Shown here: piece by piece, positions 35,201 to 46,095 of the stretch
Position numbering within the stretch: position 1 is the stretch's first letter
How the letters are laid out: each line of letters opens with the position of its first letter
Assembly: GCA_003049485.1 (NCBI GenBank)
Contig: PYST01000079.1
Span: forward strand, 18,140 to 82,139
Direction: 5' to 3'
DNA length: 64,000 nt
Source of the DNA: Ophioceras dolichostomum
Taxonomy: Eukaryota; Ascomycota; Sordariomycetes; Magnaporthales; Ophioceraceae
Position numbers and translations under genes: made by a program
Notes under the pieces: generated by a model
Databases searched by the model: none
What the model was told of the DNA's origin: nothing
The model's input: the letters and a program-made list of their open reading frames with translations, nothing else

Positions 35201-36013
35201 AGCCACTTCGATCCAGGCCGCCTCGCCGTTGTCAAGGCCTTGCAGAATCAGCTGTCCTCTGATGATCGATCCGACCCGATTGGTGCAGTGGTTGTAAACG
35301 CAGTCGCAAGAAGGTGACTCAGACAGAGTGGCGAAAGGCTCAGAAATGTTGCTGAGGGTCGTGGTGGCGTGCCAGAGATGGCTCAGGAGTTCCGATATGT
35401 CACGGATGGCAGATGCTCCGATCCATTCGTGGGGGTGATCGCGCCAGAAGCAGATGTTCAGCCCCTTCAGACGTTTGAGGCGTTCAGATTGCTCTGCCTC
35501 CTCAACTGAGGAAAACCCGCGCTTTCGCGCTGTGGTGATGGGGTCACGCAGCTCGTCGTGGGACCATAGATGTAGGTCAAACGTGACATGCCGAGCGGAC
35601 GCTGGGATACTGGCAGGGAGGAGGGTACCAGCCGGCGCGGGAGTACCAGTGGAGTCAGGATTGATGGTATCCGGGATGGTGATGTCGGTCCCAGGGGCAG
35701 CTGCGAAGGGATGGGAAGAAGGTGACTCCGGTTGCTCCAGAGGAGGGGCGTCGGGCAGCTCGTCTAGCTCTTGGTAGATGACTTGGCCTGCAGCTGTGAG
35801 CGAGGGAAGAGCATCCGGTAGCTCCAGATTACCGAGAGTGGGATCGACGACTGCTGTCTCAGTCGTTCTCAGGAAGCGGTTGACAGTATTGCGGAGGTAC
35901 TTCAATGGCGCAAGAAGGCGCGAAGTGATTCTCTGCTTCGGAATTGAGGCTTGGACAGCTGGCTCAGGGCGTTGCTGAATGGCGCCGTAGGCGAAAACGC
36001 GTGAAGAGGACAT
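32207..36013 (-). CDS. Ulp1/SENP-type cysteine protease (family C48) with long disordered N-terminus
   Basis: One exon of 1268 residues, starting at the ATG at 36013. The C-terminal ~220 residues form a C48 protease domain that removes SUMO or a related modifier. It contains WLNDEIINGALSLL, the catalytic His in NSHWTLGIV (about 1150), Asp in HMDSLGR (about 1168), and the oxyanion Gln and catalytic Cys in QQTNGHDCGVH (Cys about 1217), all present. The first ~1000 residues are mostly Ser/Pro/Glu-rich and probably disordered. Around 34450-34630 a 117 bp unit occurs twice, encoding two copies of GAGDPRGPxWDRPGTYK with a 39-residue period. A Met/Glu/His-rich degenerate repeat segment (AEHISMQ, VEHIMQ, EVDHSMQ) lies near 34.08-34.25 kb. 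It is far longer than yeast Ulp1 (621 residues). Confidence 0.9.
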   Translation of the reverse strand: MSSSRVFAYGAIQQRPEPAVQASIPKQRITSRLLAPLKYLRNTVNRFLRTTETAVVDPTLGNLELPDALPSLTAAGQVIYQELDELPDAPPLEQPESPSSHPFAAAPGTDITIPDTINPDSTGTPAPAGTLLPASIPASARHVTFDLHLWSHDELRDPITTARKRGFSSVEEAEQSERLKRLKGLNICFWRDHPHEWIGASAIRDISELLSHLWHATTTLSNISEPFATLSESPSCDCVYNHCTNRVGSIIRGQLILQGLDNGEAAWIEVANEWAEGLQIAKNWFEQIYKSSAIDKLKQQGKTPQEPIYIPVSQHEGLSIAEKFFNRLIGVIEEGGYLQTTVETESLGLVAQDIYNARAGDRIVSYVRPEDQPEEDPRLAYSRRAALAPRSRNQRRKGILKKPRIPQSNSTGQAIDGESFRPIPECDPSRDPWSIVGFNSRKRVEEYQVPSSVAPVVDGPVHQKGAGDPRGPYWDRPGTYKLSSSSSSDTSSDSPGDSPVYQQGAGDPRGPLWDRPGTYKFPSSCSSDDSPGGIDVNGTEGVTTPVNNLPMGASQSTDAAQAKTAAEQNTATAQNPATIHNAATAHSEGFFHGEDIVQGEANAEHISMQVERTMPVEHIMQPEEAMVMELSTQAGHLMEVDHSMQTEHRMPNGEATPVRNTMIPEQAEATMPSLQDSPLLHPPLGQSSPGSPTASRDQTSDAQQGPPLTPSKRALFRLPAPNTKNAHCVSNTVSQDASRDGSPDIDEPSNKAADEIFSSPFRETASAEYEPTPKKPVRSTEAHRKLILDYLKDDSYNIGGLEFQWNIRSHPSSILRQSSPSSSFSEPQHSPEASPERSPWVSPLASLQTGGRGLSSLQELLPEDPSESELESDSETSANSSQPALPLISVQTDSQHLAPSQEPSTSTSRSAPVTPRKASHAASDPQTLRDAPPSQSKPVTAAQAPPVTPASRRPLTLAHGQPPSIERLRISTDKVDDIALQEQLHSEVQSAIQRRHSERRKKKEEEERLARTGGLREPRRPIVPEITDAGWEQRIDDTLRARDNHELAKADDGTAIKGRDFKQVVPPTVWLNDEIINGALSLLMSHVNTRSGIENIREQTPKCVLLNTHFWTNISSAQPRSTDRWLRRVGVRRDNFRSVETFLIPINLGNSHWTLGIVRPHVRTIAHMDSLGRTGAGSPRVAGTILKWVKEFLKEDFVPDEWTVRDYESPQQTNGHDCGVHTITNAMCVALGIDPSEYKAEDMPTQRRRIAGALLNGGFSGEFDLSHL
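34453..34630 (-). repeat. Two copies of a 117 bp coding repeat in the Ulp1 gene
   Basis: The blocks starting near 34456 and 34573 on the plus strand share TACGTGCCAGGCCGGTCCCA and flanking sequence. They encode two GAGDPRGPxWDRPGTYK units 39 residues apart. Confidence 0.8.
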
Positions 36014-37214
36014 TGTCAGCTGGGTTGTCTCAATGGAATTTTGTAAGATGAAGAGGAAAGCAGTTGACTAGAAGTGAAAAACAAGGAGGCTCGAAAGCGG
36101 TTGTCGATATTGTGATGAGGGAACGCAGAACTCGAAAGTTGGGAAGAAGTGCGTGGGAAGTGTGAAATGTTTGTGGGGAGTCGTCGGTCGGCAGCGATCC
36201 AAAGCAGAAACAAACCTGCCCCGCGACCGTGTGGACGTGTTGTTGTTGCTGCCCAGGACGACGTGAGTTTGATTTGATGCCCTTTCAAGAACGGAAGGAA
36301 CGAGTGACGAGGCGCCCAAACTAAAGCTTCGAAGGAAGGAACGACGACGAGCAGTGAATGGAAATAGGAGACGCCCACTCCCAGCACCATCATGCTCATC
36401 CCCTTATTCCACCCCTCGCCATTGCATATGGCACGGCAACAAGCTGGAGCAGAGTTAAAGAAACCGAGAAGCATACATAACCGTTTGTTCACTTTAACTG
36501 AAAGCCCACCAATCAAGACTTATTGTGGCAAGCAACTACGGCGCTACGAAGTCGAGGTCCGCCATGCTACTTTTTACGTAGGGACGTCACCGCAACGCCA
36601 ATGAGGACACCGGCCCAAGATCACAAAGACACAATGGAAAATACTTGGCGCATAAGGCGATGGCGGGAGGGTTCGTCGAGGGGTTCGAGGTGGTGGTGGC
36701 CGAAAGCGTGCCGGAAGTGAAGCTTTCACCAAAATCCGCATGCGGTAGTGGCTCGACGTTGAATTTGGAGCTTGGACCAACGGCAAAAGACCTGCGGTCA
36801 GGGTTGCCGCACTAGCCCAAATTTGGCCTAGTGGGATCTGCCACCTTAAATTCCCACCCCACCTGCAAGGGTTTCCATGCGGTAAAACGGACGGAGTGTC
36901 CAGTGTATTCCGGACATGCACTCTGCATCTTCGATTGAAAGTCATTGAAAGTCTGGTCTGTGGTGATAAAAAAATTTTAATTAAGAAAATAAATAAAATA
37001 AAATAATAATACAAACGGCACCCGACGCTCATTCCATTTGAAATTTAGAAGACGACACGTGGAATTTTTTTTTTGGAACAAGAGCCGCGGACACGTCAGA
37101 AAGGCCATTTTGTCACATTTCTATATCGCAACCACGCTCATCTCCACCAAACAAACCTTCAATCCCATCAATCAATCCCATCAATGTCCTGCACACTCTC
37201 TAGCCTGCCAGTTC
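36014..37214. promoter_or_regulatory. Upstream region of the Ulp1 gene and 3' region of the FAD hydroxylase
   Basis: No gene is seen. An AT-rich patch at 36965-37015 (many A/T runs) probably holds 3' end signals for the hydroxylase. The Ulp1 side is CT-rich on the coding strand. Confidence 0.45.
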
Positions 37215-39424
37215 TCACAGCTGGGCCGCCAATCTCGCGCCGAGCGTTCGAGAACAGAACGCTCCGAAATATTGGTTGAGAGCGTCCACAGTACCACCTC
37301 CCTGGGCGAGCCCGACCACAATTCCAACGTAGCCGTCTGGCCGGACCACCACTACTGCTCCCCGCTCCTCGTCTAAGCCCAGCTTCGCATGCGCTGACTG
37401 CGCAAGGGCCGGGGCGCCTCCATCCGCAAGACAGCGATCGTCCGCGTAGACGTGCTCGCGATAGCGTGCCAGGGGCTCCGGGATGTCACGACTGATCTCG
37501 ATCGTGCTCCGGGGACAAGCCAGAATGGTACAAAAGGTGAAGAAGAAGCTGTGTGGGTTGTGTTTCTCGTGATGAGACACTGTCTGCAGATCAGGCCGCT
37601 GGTATGACGAGAAGAAGGAGCCCTTGAGGCGCAGGTGGCGTGAAAAGTCACCAAGCGCCTGCCGAGTGGCCGATGGCCTGCCGGCAAAGATGAATATGCG
37701 GAACGAGCCGTTCAGTGGCACTTCTTGCTCCAGATGCACGACATTTGCATCCACTACCCGGGTGACGTCTGCATTTATCAGCAGACGCCCGGAACGGAGC
37801 TTGCAGCCACTCGGATTGATAAGCGACGACTGGGCTTGATGGCCGGGCCACCAGTTCAAAGCATTGGGCTGGTAGGCAACACCGTAGCCGCTGGTAAAAT
37901 CGCATCCCTCTTTGAACGTCCTCACGAACTCGCTGTCATCTGCGGAGTGCTCGTCTCGGCTCCCGAACGTGGCAGCGGAGCGGGTCTCGTCCGCGGTGGG
38001 GTGGCGGCGCTCTGAGAAGAGCTTTGCGTACTTGTTGTCGAACGCGAGCAGTGTCTCGGCCACCTCTTTGCGCTCCGACTCGTAAGTCCTCAGCAAATCC
38101 CGCTGGGCGAAGCCACGTTCCACCGCGTGGATCTTCCACGCCAAGTTTAGCGCGTCGAGGAATGCCGTGTTCATCCCCTGGCCTGCCTTGGGCTGTTTAT
38201 TTTTATACGTCAGAAGATGGCACGCGACGGAATGGCGTCCGACAGCGTCGGGCAAGAAGGACTTACACTGTGGGTGTGGCAAGCATCACCTCCGAGGAAG
38301 ACTCGATGGTCAAGAGTGTAGCGGTCGGCTATGCCCTGCCCGATGGGGTACACCGAATACCACTCGACTGTGTCCCACTCTATCCAGAACGGCCTCATTA
38401 TTTTCTTCGCCGATGCCTGCACCTCGGCCTCGGTGGCAGTCTTGCGCGGACTCCAGTCAGAATCCGTGGACGAGGCGATCTGGATGTAAAGCCTGACCAT
38501 GTTGTTCTCCCGCGGAATAACCATTAACGAGCCGTCTGGCGAGTGAATGGTGCATTTCATCTGAGCCACGTGTTTGGCGTTAGTCGTTTGAGCTGGGAGG
38601 CAGAGGGCCAGAGGGGACCGATCCAAGAAGAGGAGGTGAGAGCAAAGGGCTCAGGGGCTGGCGGCATAAAAGTAGCGGGGCAGCAGCCGTACCTTAATAT
38701 CCGGAAAGTCAGTCCTGACCACTCCGTCCATAACACCCCAGACATGTTCGATTGGATCCTTGTGCTTGATGCCAATCCCCAGACGGTCTCGCACGAAAGA
38801 CCTGGCGCCCTCGGCCCCGAACAGATACTTGGCTCGGACAGTCTCGGTCGATGTCCCATCCAGGTGCCGCAGATGCACTTGGACAGGATAGGAAGGGTCG
38901 CCATCGGCGTCTGACTCGAATCCGACGATTGTCCATGGCCGCTGGATGTGCACACCGTTCCCAGCCATGTCCGAGATGAAAACGCGCTCGATCAAGCCCT
39001 GGTGCAGGAGGGTGGTGAAAGGGTACCTGGCATTAATGAAGCTGGGGCAGCTGGCCCAAGTACCAGTGCGGGTGATGCCGTGGCCAGCCGCGGCGGTATC
39101 CCAGAAGGCGACCTCGTACACCCTGGCCGGCTGGTGAGCCATGATGGCCGACTTCAGTCCCATGTTGCGGAGCAGATCAAGCGACCGTGGTTGGATGCCA
39201 TCAGCACGACCTGTCGGCGTAGGCACACTTCTGTTGTCGATGTGCTTGATACGATAGCCCCAGCGCGCGAGGCAGGTGGAGAGCATCAGCCCGGCCGGGC
39301 CAGCGCCGATAATGACTTGTTTCAGGGGTCAGCTGGAGCGCCGGAGGTCATCTCTGGGAGAGCGGGAGATTTGTTCACCTATGTCATAGCTTGAAACAGG
39401 CCGCAGAGGACTTTGTGATTCCAT
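37215..39424 (-). CDS. FAD-dependent aromatic hydroxylase, phenol 2-monooxygenase-like
   Basis: Four exons, 39379-39424, 38693-39315, 38267-38560 and 37215-38192, encode 646 residues. All three introns (63, 132 and 74 bp) have GT...AG borders and keep frame. The short first exon gives MESQSPLRPVSSYDI and joins to VIIGAGPAGLML, restoring the FAD Rossmann motif. Further family marks are the DG-type segment YLFGAEGARSFVRDRLG and the second FAD/GD motif RVFLGGDACHTHSPKAGQGMN, read across the third intron. The C-terminal ~200 residues correspond to the thioredoxin-like dimerisation domain of phenol hydroxylases. Such enzymes ortho-hydroxylate phenolic compounds with NADPH and O2. No partner catabolic or biosynthetic genes adjoin it, so the substrate is unknown. 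Confidence 0.9.
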
Positions 39425-41398
39425 CTCTGGTGATGTGCACCTATTCATCGATTGCCTCTCCGATCGACCGCTCGAGGGACAACGGGAGAAAGTCAGAAGG
39501 GGACAGTGGCCTGACTTGATAGCCCGATTTTATATTGGCCCCTGGAGTCTGTGAAGTATCTAGGTAAGGTACCTAAAGTCGTTACTGGTGGGGACGGCCA
39601 GCTGGATGTATGACAAGGCCAGCGCCAGTCGAGGGTTTATATAAAGACCGAAAGCAGGAGCGGCCGTGCTGATCAGCTAAACGCTAGCATGGTGCGAGGA
39701 TCTGTTCGGTACGTCGGCGACATTGCAACTTCCATATGTGCGACGGGGAAGACCAGGTGGGCACCTCAGACAGGTAGGCGCGCAAGTTGGCAGGAGACGC
39801 AGGTATCTAAAGCTAGCTACCTATGATGGTGATGTACCCCGGGTGGCATCAAGGACGGCTACGTGGAAGTGCCTAGGTGCCAGGTAGGTCCAGAAACCCC
39901 CGCAAGGAATCAGGTGCGAGTCAATGGCGCCAGTCAATGGGACGTCCGGCTGAGGGAGACGGGAAGAGCACCGGGTATGGAACCGGGAAGGGAGATGGGA
40001 AGGGAGGGAAGGGAGCGCGCTAAAAGGGGCTTTCGAAAAGGCAGAGAAGAGCGGGGCTCGAAGCGGGGATTGCTGGGTTCCCTGAGGTTCCGTTCTGGTT
40101 GGTCGCGATAGTCAAAACTTGGATGGAGCCAGTTTCCTCCGTCCAGGCATTCAGTATGCACGTTTCTGGCAGCTCGCTCGCCAAATGAACAAACCAGCAA
40201 ACCAGATTGATGATGTGTCAAATCTTCGTGCATGTCAATATTCCCGGGATTTGGGAACGGTAGTTGCAGGAGTTGGGGGCGGGTCCGGGGTTGCCACTCT
40301 TCCAAGCACCCTCCACTCTCCAGCCCACCTCGCCCACAAAGCGAGCTCCGGGTGGGGACCCGGCTTTGGTGGTCGGCAAAGGGAGGAACGATTGATGAGA
40401 TTCAATGATACTTGAAGTTCTGGGCATGATAACATACGACTCAAGCTACCGTACCTACGACCTACATACCACCGATCAATCAACCGATCAGCCAGTTATC
40501 GGACCGGGCCGATTCCCAGCACCTTGCGCAACGAGAGACCCGTCGTTCTCCATCTCGGATGCGGTCCTACCGACAACCCTCGGGTTCGACTCCGCGCCGT
40601 GCCATTTTATCCCCTGCCAGTTCAACCTAGCCAGGGGGGCCATGATCGAACCGATGTTTTCTGTTTCTCCCACTTAAGCTCGATTTTTGAATACTGCTTG
40701 GCCGAATCTGCTAGCCCCTCAGTCGGCCTGGCGTCGCCATTTCTTTGATGTCGGTTCGCAATCATGTTGATATTGATGCCTCTTTTCGTCCCTTTCACTC
40801 TCTTTCCTTGTGATCCTTTTTCGCTCTCGGGTTCTCCTTCAATGGCACTAAAGTCAAGTCATTCCGGCCGAAGGTGTCCGGACATAAGGCAACCAGACCA
40901 GCCTCATTGCCTCGCCAGGGAGCACTGTTCTAGTCGCGAGATATTCCATGTCCTTAGTCGTCAAGGTATGCAATGGACGGGAGCTGCACGTACCCGGGCT
41001 CGGGAGCTCGCTATATAGTACAATATCAGACACCTCTCACCATGTCACCATGGCTCAGACGGCAAGCTATCTGGTAGTCATCATATCTATTTCCTTATGA
41101 AAGTGAAAAAGGCTTTGACAGCCCCGGGCTTCCGCCCGGAAAATGTTACCTAGGTAACGGAGGCCGACGCCTAGTCATGTTGGTTTTCGATCACGCATCG
41201 TCACGGCGACGGTCCACACGGCGTCACCGGAGAGGCACCTGTCAGAGTGGTCGGCGAATACCAGTGGAGGCAGGTGGGATGGACGGGGCCTTGGACCGTG
41301 AATATCATTCAACGTCCGGCAGTACAATGCTCAGTGTGTCTTGAGCAGCTCCCAGTATTGCCCCCCGCCCATTGTCGGCCCATTCACTTTACACTTCC
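39425..41398. other. Divergent intergenic region between the hydroxylase and the 883-residue protein gene
   Basis: No gene is supported in about 2 kb. A GGTACCTAAAG repeat remnant is at 39567 and TACCTAGGTAACGG at 41148. A block at 39950-40040 is purine-rich (GGGAAGGGAGATGGGAAGGG type). A sequence with GGTTCGACTCC near 40579 resembles a tRNA T-arm, but its stem does not pair. Confidence 0.45.
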
Positions 41399-44394
41399 AT
41401 GGATACCGACAGCCAGTCCGCCTCTCTACCCAGCAGGGTCGGGCCATTTTTCCTCAAGTCAGGCTCGTCGTCTGAGTGCTCCGCGACCACAGACAGAGCA
41501 ACGCACGAGCAACCAGTCGCACCCGCGACTTGTTGTTCTCTCGCGTTGGCCCAGCAGCAAATTCGTCGGACAAGCGGTATGTACCTAGGTGTGTGTGCTG
41601 CTGTGTGCTGCTGCTGTCTCCCGCCTCCCGCATTGTAGCTCGCACCTTCCACCATCTACCTCCCTCCGTCTGCCCCAGGTCAACTTACATTCAAGTCAGC
41701 CGGGTCCGCCCGTGATTGAATGGAAAAGAAACTGATAGTAGCTCTTGTTCTCCCTTCCTAATCACTCATCTCTCGCGCTCCCCTGCCCTGCGCATAGACA
41801 CAAACACAGACGCAGACGCAGACACAGATACGGAAGGCACAGGCACGGGATTCTATCTCGGAGCTGCCACTCAGGCCGTGGACAGCCAAAGCAGTCAAGA
41901 CAGCCAAAACAGCCAAGACGGCGGAAGCTCATATCCTGCTTCACTATCACCCACCAGACAGCGTCTTTCCGGCGAATATAAACACCAAGCGCGTGTACAC
42001 CCTTTGCTGGGTGACACCATCTCGCCACCTAGCAATCCTAACGCCGACAGGAGCAGCTGCTTCGGCACTGTGGACAGTCCGGAGGATTGGATTGCCTACC
42101 CCAGTCTGGACAGTGCCGACCGCACCGCTCCGGACACGACCATGGAAGCGGCTCAACGAGCAGAGGGAAGCCACCAGGCAGGCTCCAGCTCGAGCATGAC
42201 TAGACCAGCACGAAGCTCGACTCCAGCTCCCTCCTCCCCTTCCCCTCTTTTGACAGACACGACTCCCACGCCAATTCGAGGCGATTTCATCAGCCTGTCG
42301 AGTCCCGCCAGGAACCGTTCGGTTTCTCCTCGTCGCGCAGGCTCCCCGACCAAAGACGTCGTCCTGCACCTGAGCCTGACCGACTCACAGATGGATCGAC
42401 TCACTGACGTGTATGTTCTGTGGTTATGGCCTCCCTCTTTCCATCCAGCACACACACAGCCTCATTGAGGCTTGCCTCGAACCTCTCGTCCATTGCCCAT
42501 GCCTCCCACTTACACTCAGTCTGATATTTCTAGCATCTCACGCCCGGAATCGCCCGAGAAGGGCAACCGGCGTGGCAGAACCGCGGGAATCGATCGCTTG
42601 GTGGCAGACTCGTCGTCCGACGCCGCAGAATCGCACGACCTCTTTACCCGCCACGGGTACAGCGGTAGCCAAGATCGTGGGCTGCGTCGTGGCGACGGCT
42701 GGAAGCATCAGCGTGCAGGCGAAGTCGGCCAAACCCACGTCCCGTCGAGCACTCGCTCCCGTTCTGCCACCAAGCGCTCGCGCTCGCCGGTCAAGAGCAG
42801 AGCCGAGGGAGGCAAGGGGGGAATTGGAGACGCGGGCCTGCCATACGGTTTACATCCATCCACCAGGACCACCACGATGGCAACCCTCGCGCAGAGGCGT
42901 GGCGGCCCGCGGCCATCGGTCGACACGAAGATAGCACAGAGGCAGGGAAGCCCCTCCCGACAAGTTCCCGTCATCGTAGAGCGTCGGGTCGAGATAGAAG
43001 CCCGTGGGAAGCTAAACCTTGTCGCCGCTCAGACTGGCGCGTCACTCGAGGTATCTCCCTCTGTGTACTCTACGGACGAGCGGGGCTCTGCCGAGGCGAG
43101 CGCCATCCTCGAAGGTAGTAGCTTCGGTCGGAAACACCACGGCGACGTTGGAGCTAAACGTGACAGCCGTGAGGGAGCCATGCCCGTGAGCCCACGGCGC
43201 ATCCACATGGTGGCTGCAGGGACAGCCGGGGTCGAGCAGACCGAAGAGGTGCTGCAGTCCCTCGCCGAGGCCGACAACCTCGCCTACCTGTTCCGGCATC
43301 CCATCCCACCAGCGCAGTCTTCGATCCAGGATGGAGGCGTACTAACCCACCTGGTACCGACGCCGGCCGATTCAGCCAGGGCGGCTCACTGGCAGGCCCA
43401 CTCGCCACTGACACCATACATCGAGAGCATGGATGACAAGGAGCCACGTCGCAAGAGGATGTTTGGCGAGCACGGCTGGCTGGATCGCACGAGCGAGGAG
43501 GTTCCTGCTTCGGGAGAGCAGCAGCAGCAGCAGCAGAAGCACCAGCACCAGCACCAGCACCAGCGCGATCACCTTAGACCCCAGCAGCACCAGCAACCGA
43601 AGAAGGGCATCTTCGAGTCGCTCAAAAAACTGGGTAGGGACTTCGCGGACGTGGTTGGCCTAGCCGACACGGGACGGAATGGGCCGCCAGCGACGGGAAA
43701 GCGGGCGCCGACGCCGCTCACCATCTCCCTGGAGCCGCGCGCGCAGTGCCTCCTTTACTGCGAGCTGGAGTTCCTGCTGACGGAAGCGCTGGTTGAGTAT
43801 CTGACAGACCAGTTCAACGCGGGCCTGCTGCGGGAGGACAAGATGCTGAAGGTGGCGGACAGCTGGGCGCAGAAGGGACGGCCCAAAGTGCTCGGGTTCC
43901 GCTACGACGTCGAGACGCAGCTGAGTATCGTGATGCTCCATGTGCAGCACTTCAAGTTCTATGGCTCCCTCTGTGGCTCGAACCCGACTGCGGCCGGAGC
44001 GTCGCCCGAGACCCAAGTGCCGACGGTGGCCGGCTTGCTGGACATGATGCGGGCCAACGCGCGCGCCATCCGGGTGCGTACCTTCTGCCAGCCGGACACG
44101 GTCATAGCTAAGCAGCTTCTGGACTCGCAGAAGCTGTTCAACGTCCTCGGCTGCAGCGTCGACCGCCACCTCCAGCTCCACTACATCATGCACTTCTTCA
44201 AGAACATCCTGGAGCGAGAGCACCGCTTCCAAGGTGGCCACCGTCCGGCCCAGTCATCATGCGACACTACCGACCGCGGTGCGGCAAATGCGTCGAGGCC
44301 GACGGAGACCAAGAGTGCCACAGCAGAGCAGCAGCAGGTGAGTGAAGAAGGAGCCCATGCGGGTGGCAGATCCATCACGTACCGCCGACGGTAA
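41399..44394 (+). CDS. Conserved-looking protein of unknown function with long disordered N-terminus (883 residues)
   Basis: Exons 41399-41576, 41798-42410 and 42534-44394 are joined by introns of 221 bp (GTATGT...ATAG) and 123 bp (GTATGT...CTAG); both joins keep frame (S|D and V|I). The first ~620 residues are Ser/Pro/Arg/Asp-rich with a DTDADADTDT stretch near residues 60-70 and a Gln/His run encoded at 43519-43566. The last part, about residues 620-830, is a folded-looking domain that begins IFESLKKLGRDFADVV and continues with QCLLYCELEFLLTEALVEYLTDQF, KVLGFRYDVETQLSIVMLHVQHFKFYG and LQLHYIMHFFKNILERE. I do not recognise the family and assign no function. The middle exon cannot start on its own, because its frame opens with TTG behind a stop. 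Confidence 0.75.
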
Positions 44395-45105
44395 ACTTCA
44401 ATGTAGACAGTGGAGAGAGGGGCGCTTGAATCACGCCGGATCTGGTGGTACTGGAGCGTGCCTCGGACTGGCGACGACACAAACAGCTTAGCCCTAACCA
44501 GCCATTCACACTCATCTATCTCCCGAGTAGCTTTGCATGAGAGCTGCTGGTAGAAGGAAATAAGAATGGCAGAATCGAGGCGAGGAAGGGGAGTGGGCAG
44601 CTGGCTTTCGGTCGTGAGTTGGTTTCTGGGGCCCAGGGATGAAATGGAATCAACGAAGGTACTTAGGTACCTAGGTACGTAGGGTAGATGGTAGGTACCA
44701 GATAAGGTAGGTACCAGGGATCAATCAATAGGCTCGCGGAGGATGGCAGCATGGAATGACAGAAGATAGAAGATACACTAATAATAAATGCCCTCGTTAC
44801 CTTCCCAGATGCTCCCTCCCAAACAGCTAGATTCGCTTCAATTCCTTCTCGTTTCGTCCATGTTCATTTCGTTCGTGAGTTTCCCGTAGACATCGTGACA
44901 TATATGAACGCCTCAGAAAAAATAAGGCACTTAAGCAGGAGGCGGGATAGCGAGAGACCAAGCGTGATACACACATACCGGACTATAAAAGGTTAAAAAG
45001 GAAGGAAAACAGTACGGAATTATGGGAAGATGCAGAGAGGATGGAAGTACTACAATGGCAACCAACAGATGGGCTGAAAAGGATGGAAATCAAGCAGAGA
45101 ACTAC
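44395..45105. other. Convergent intergenic region
   Basis: This separates the facing 3' ends of the 883-residue protein gene and the glycine-zipper gene. It holds a dense repeat cluster at 44658-44718 (TACTTAGGTACCTAGGTACGTAGG and nearby copies) and an AT-rich stretch at 44760-45010. No gene is seen. Confidence 0.5.
44657..44718. repeat. TACCTAGGTA-type palindromic repeat cluster
   Basis: AGGTACTTAGGTACCTAGGT at 44657-44676 continues with ACGTAGG, then GGTAGGTACC units follow to 44715. Intergenic, between two facing genes. Confidence 0.7.
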
Positions 45106-46095
45106 CTAGTCGGGATATGCATAATAATCGAGGGGCCTGGCGGGCCGACGGTGGGGGAGCACTTCCTCGCTGCGGCGACGGCTTTCAAGCGGGACCTCAT
45201 ACACACGGCCGGGCCCGCGGCCATTGGAGCGCTCTCTATGAGCTAAAGCGACGGCATCGTCCAGGTGACCCTTCTCGCGCTGGCTGCGACCCCGGTTATG
45301 CTCCTCCCGCTTCTCTCGCTTGGATTCAAGCCGGCGTTCGAGGGCGTTGGCGCCCAGCCCACCAACGGCTGCGCCGACGATGGTCGAGACCAGAAGACGC
45401 GATTCATGACGTTTACGGTCGCTGTGATCGCGCTCGTCGTCGGGGTCGTGAGCGTGGTCGTGGTCGTGATCATGGTCGTGGTGGGACTGCGATGAGGATG
45501 GCGCCCCTGGGCCTGTTGCATCACTGATGTGCCGCGCCGCCAGGCCGCCGAGAATGGCACCCAGCACGCCGATGCCAATGCCCGAGGGAGAAGACGTGAA
45601 GGTATGCTTCAGCGCGTGCTCGGCTTTACCCACAGGCCCGCGGTCGCGATCGCGGTCGCGTTCTCGCTCGTGCTCGTGATGGCGGTCTCGATCCCGGGAT
45701 CGGGATCGGTCTCTGTCTCTGTCTCGGTCCCGGTCTCGGGAACGGCCCCCGCGAGGGTACCGATCGGGTGACGAGTCCGGGGATGGCGAGCGGGCAAGCC
45801 GATTCCGCCGGCACCGGCTGCGGTCGGGACTGCAGTCGGGACTGCGACCTGGGGTCCCTGGAGTCCTGCGGCCAGCGGGGCCCATCATGCCGGCACCGAG
45901 GGCGCCGGCCGGCGGGACGGAGTGGGGCCGCCGGAACGAGCTCGGCGGGGGAGGACGAAGGCCGTCGCCTCCGATGTTGCCCTGGAAAATACCGCTCGAG
46001 GCGGCATAGTTGTTATAGTGGCCCAGCTCCGGCGAGAAGAATCTCCGACCTCGATCTCCCCATTCTTCATCGTAATCCCGATAGGGGCGGGACAT
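45106..46095 (-). CDS. RS/His-rich protein with glycine-zipper segments, unknown function
   Basis: One exon of 329 residues with a good ATG at 46095. The order is: an N-terminal Pro/Gly-rich region; an Arg/Asp/Ser run (RDRDRDRDRDRSRSRDRDR, about residues 120-150); a glycine-zipper hydrophobic segment GIGIGVLGAILGGLAA (about 172-187); a His/Asp run HHDHDHDHDHAH; a second zipper STIVGAAVGGLGANALERRLE (about 240-260); and a basic tail. Paired GxxxG-type segments suggest helix packing or membrane association. The His/Asp run could bind divalent metal, which is inference only. I do not recognise a named family. Confidence 0.7.
   Translation of the reverse strand: MSRPYRDYDEEWGDRGRRFFSPELGHYNNYAASSGIFQGNIGGDGLRPPPPSSFRRPHSVPPAGALGAGMMGPAGRRTPGTPGRSPDCSPDRSRCRRNRLARSPSPDSSPDRYPRGGRSRDRDRDRDRDRSRSRDRDRHHEHERERDRDRDRGPVGKAEHALKHTFTSSPSGIGIGVLGAILGGLAARHISDATGPGAPSSSQSHHDHDHDHDHAHDPDDERDHSDRKRHESRLLVSTIVGAAVGGLGANALERRLESKREKREEHNRGRSQREKGHLDDAVALAHRERSNGRGPGRVYEVPLESRRRSEEVLPHRRPARPLDYYAYPD

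Noticed and set aside
40570..40600. GGGTTCGACTCC, resembling a tRNA T-arm
   Set aside because: The five-base stem does not pair and no cloverleaf can be drawn from the flanks.
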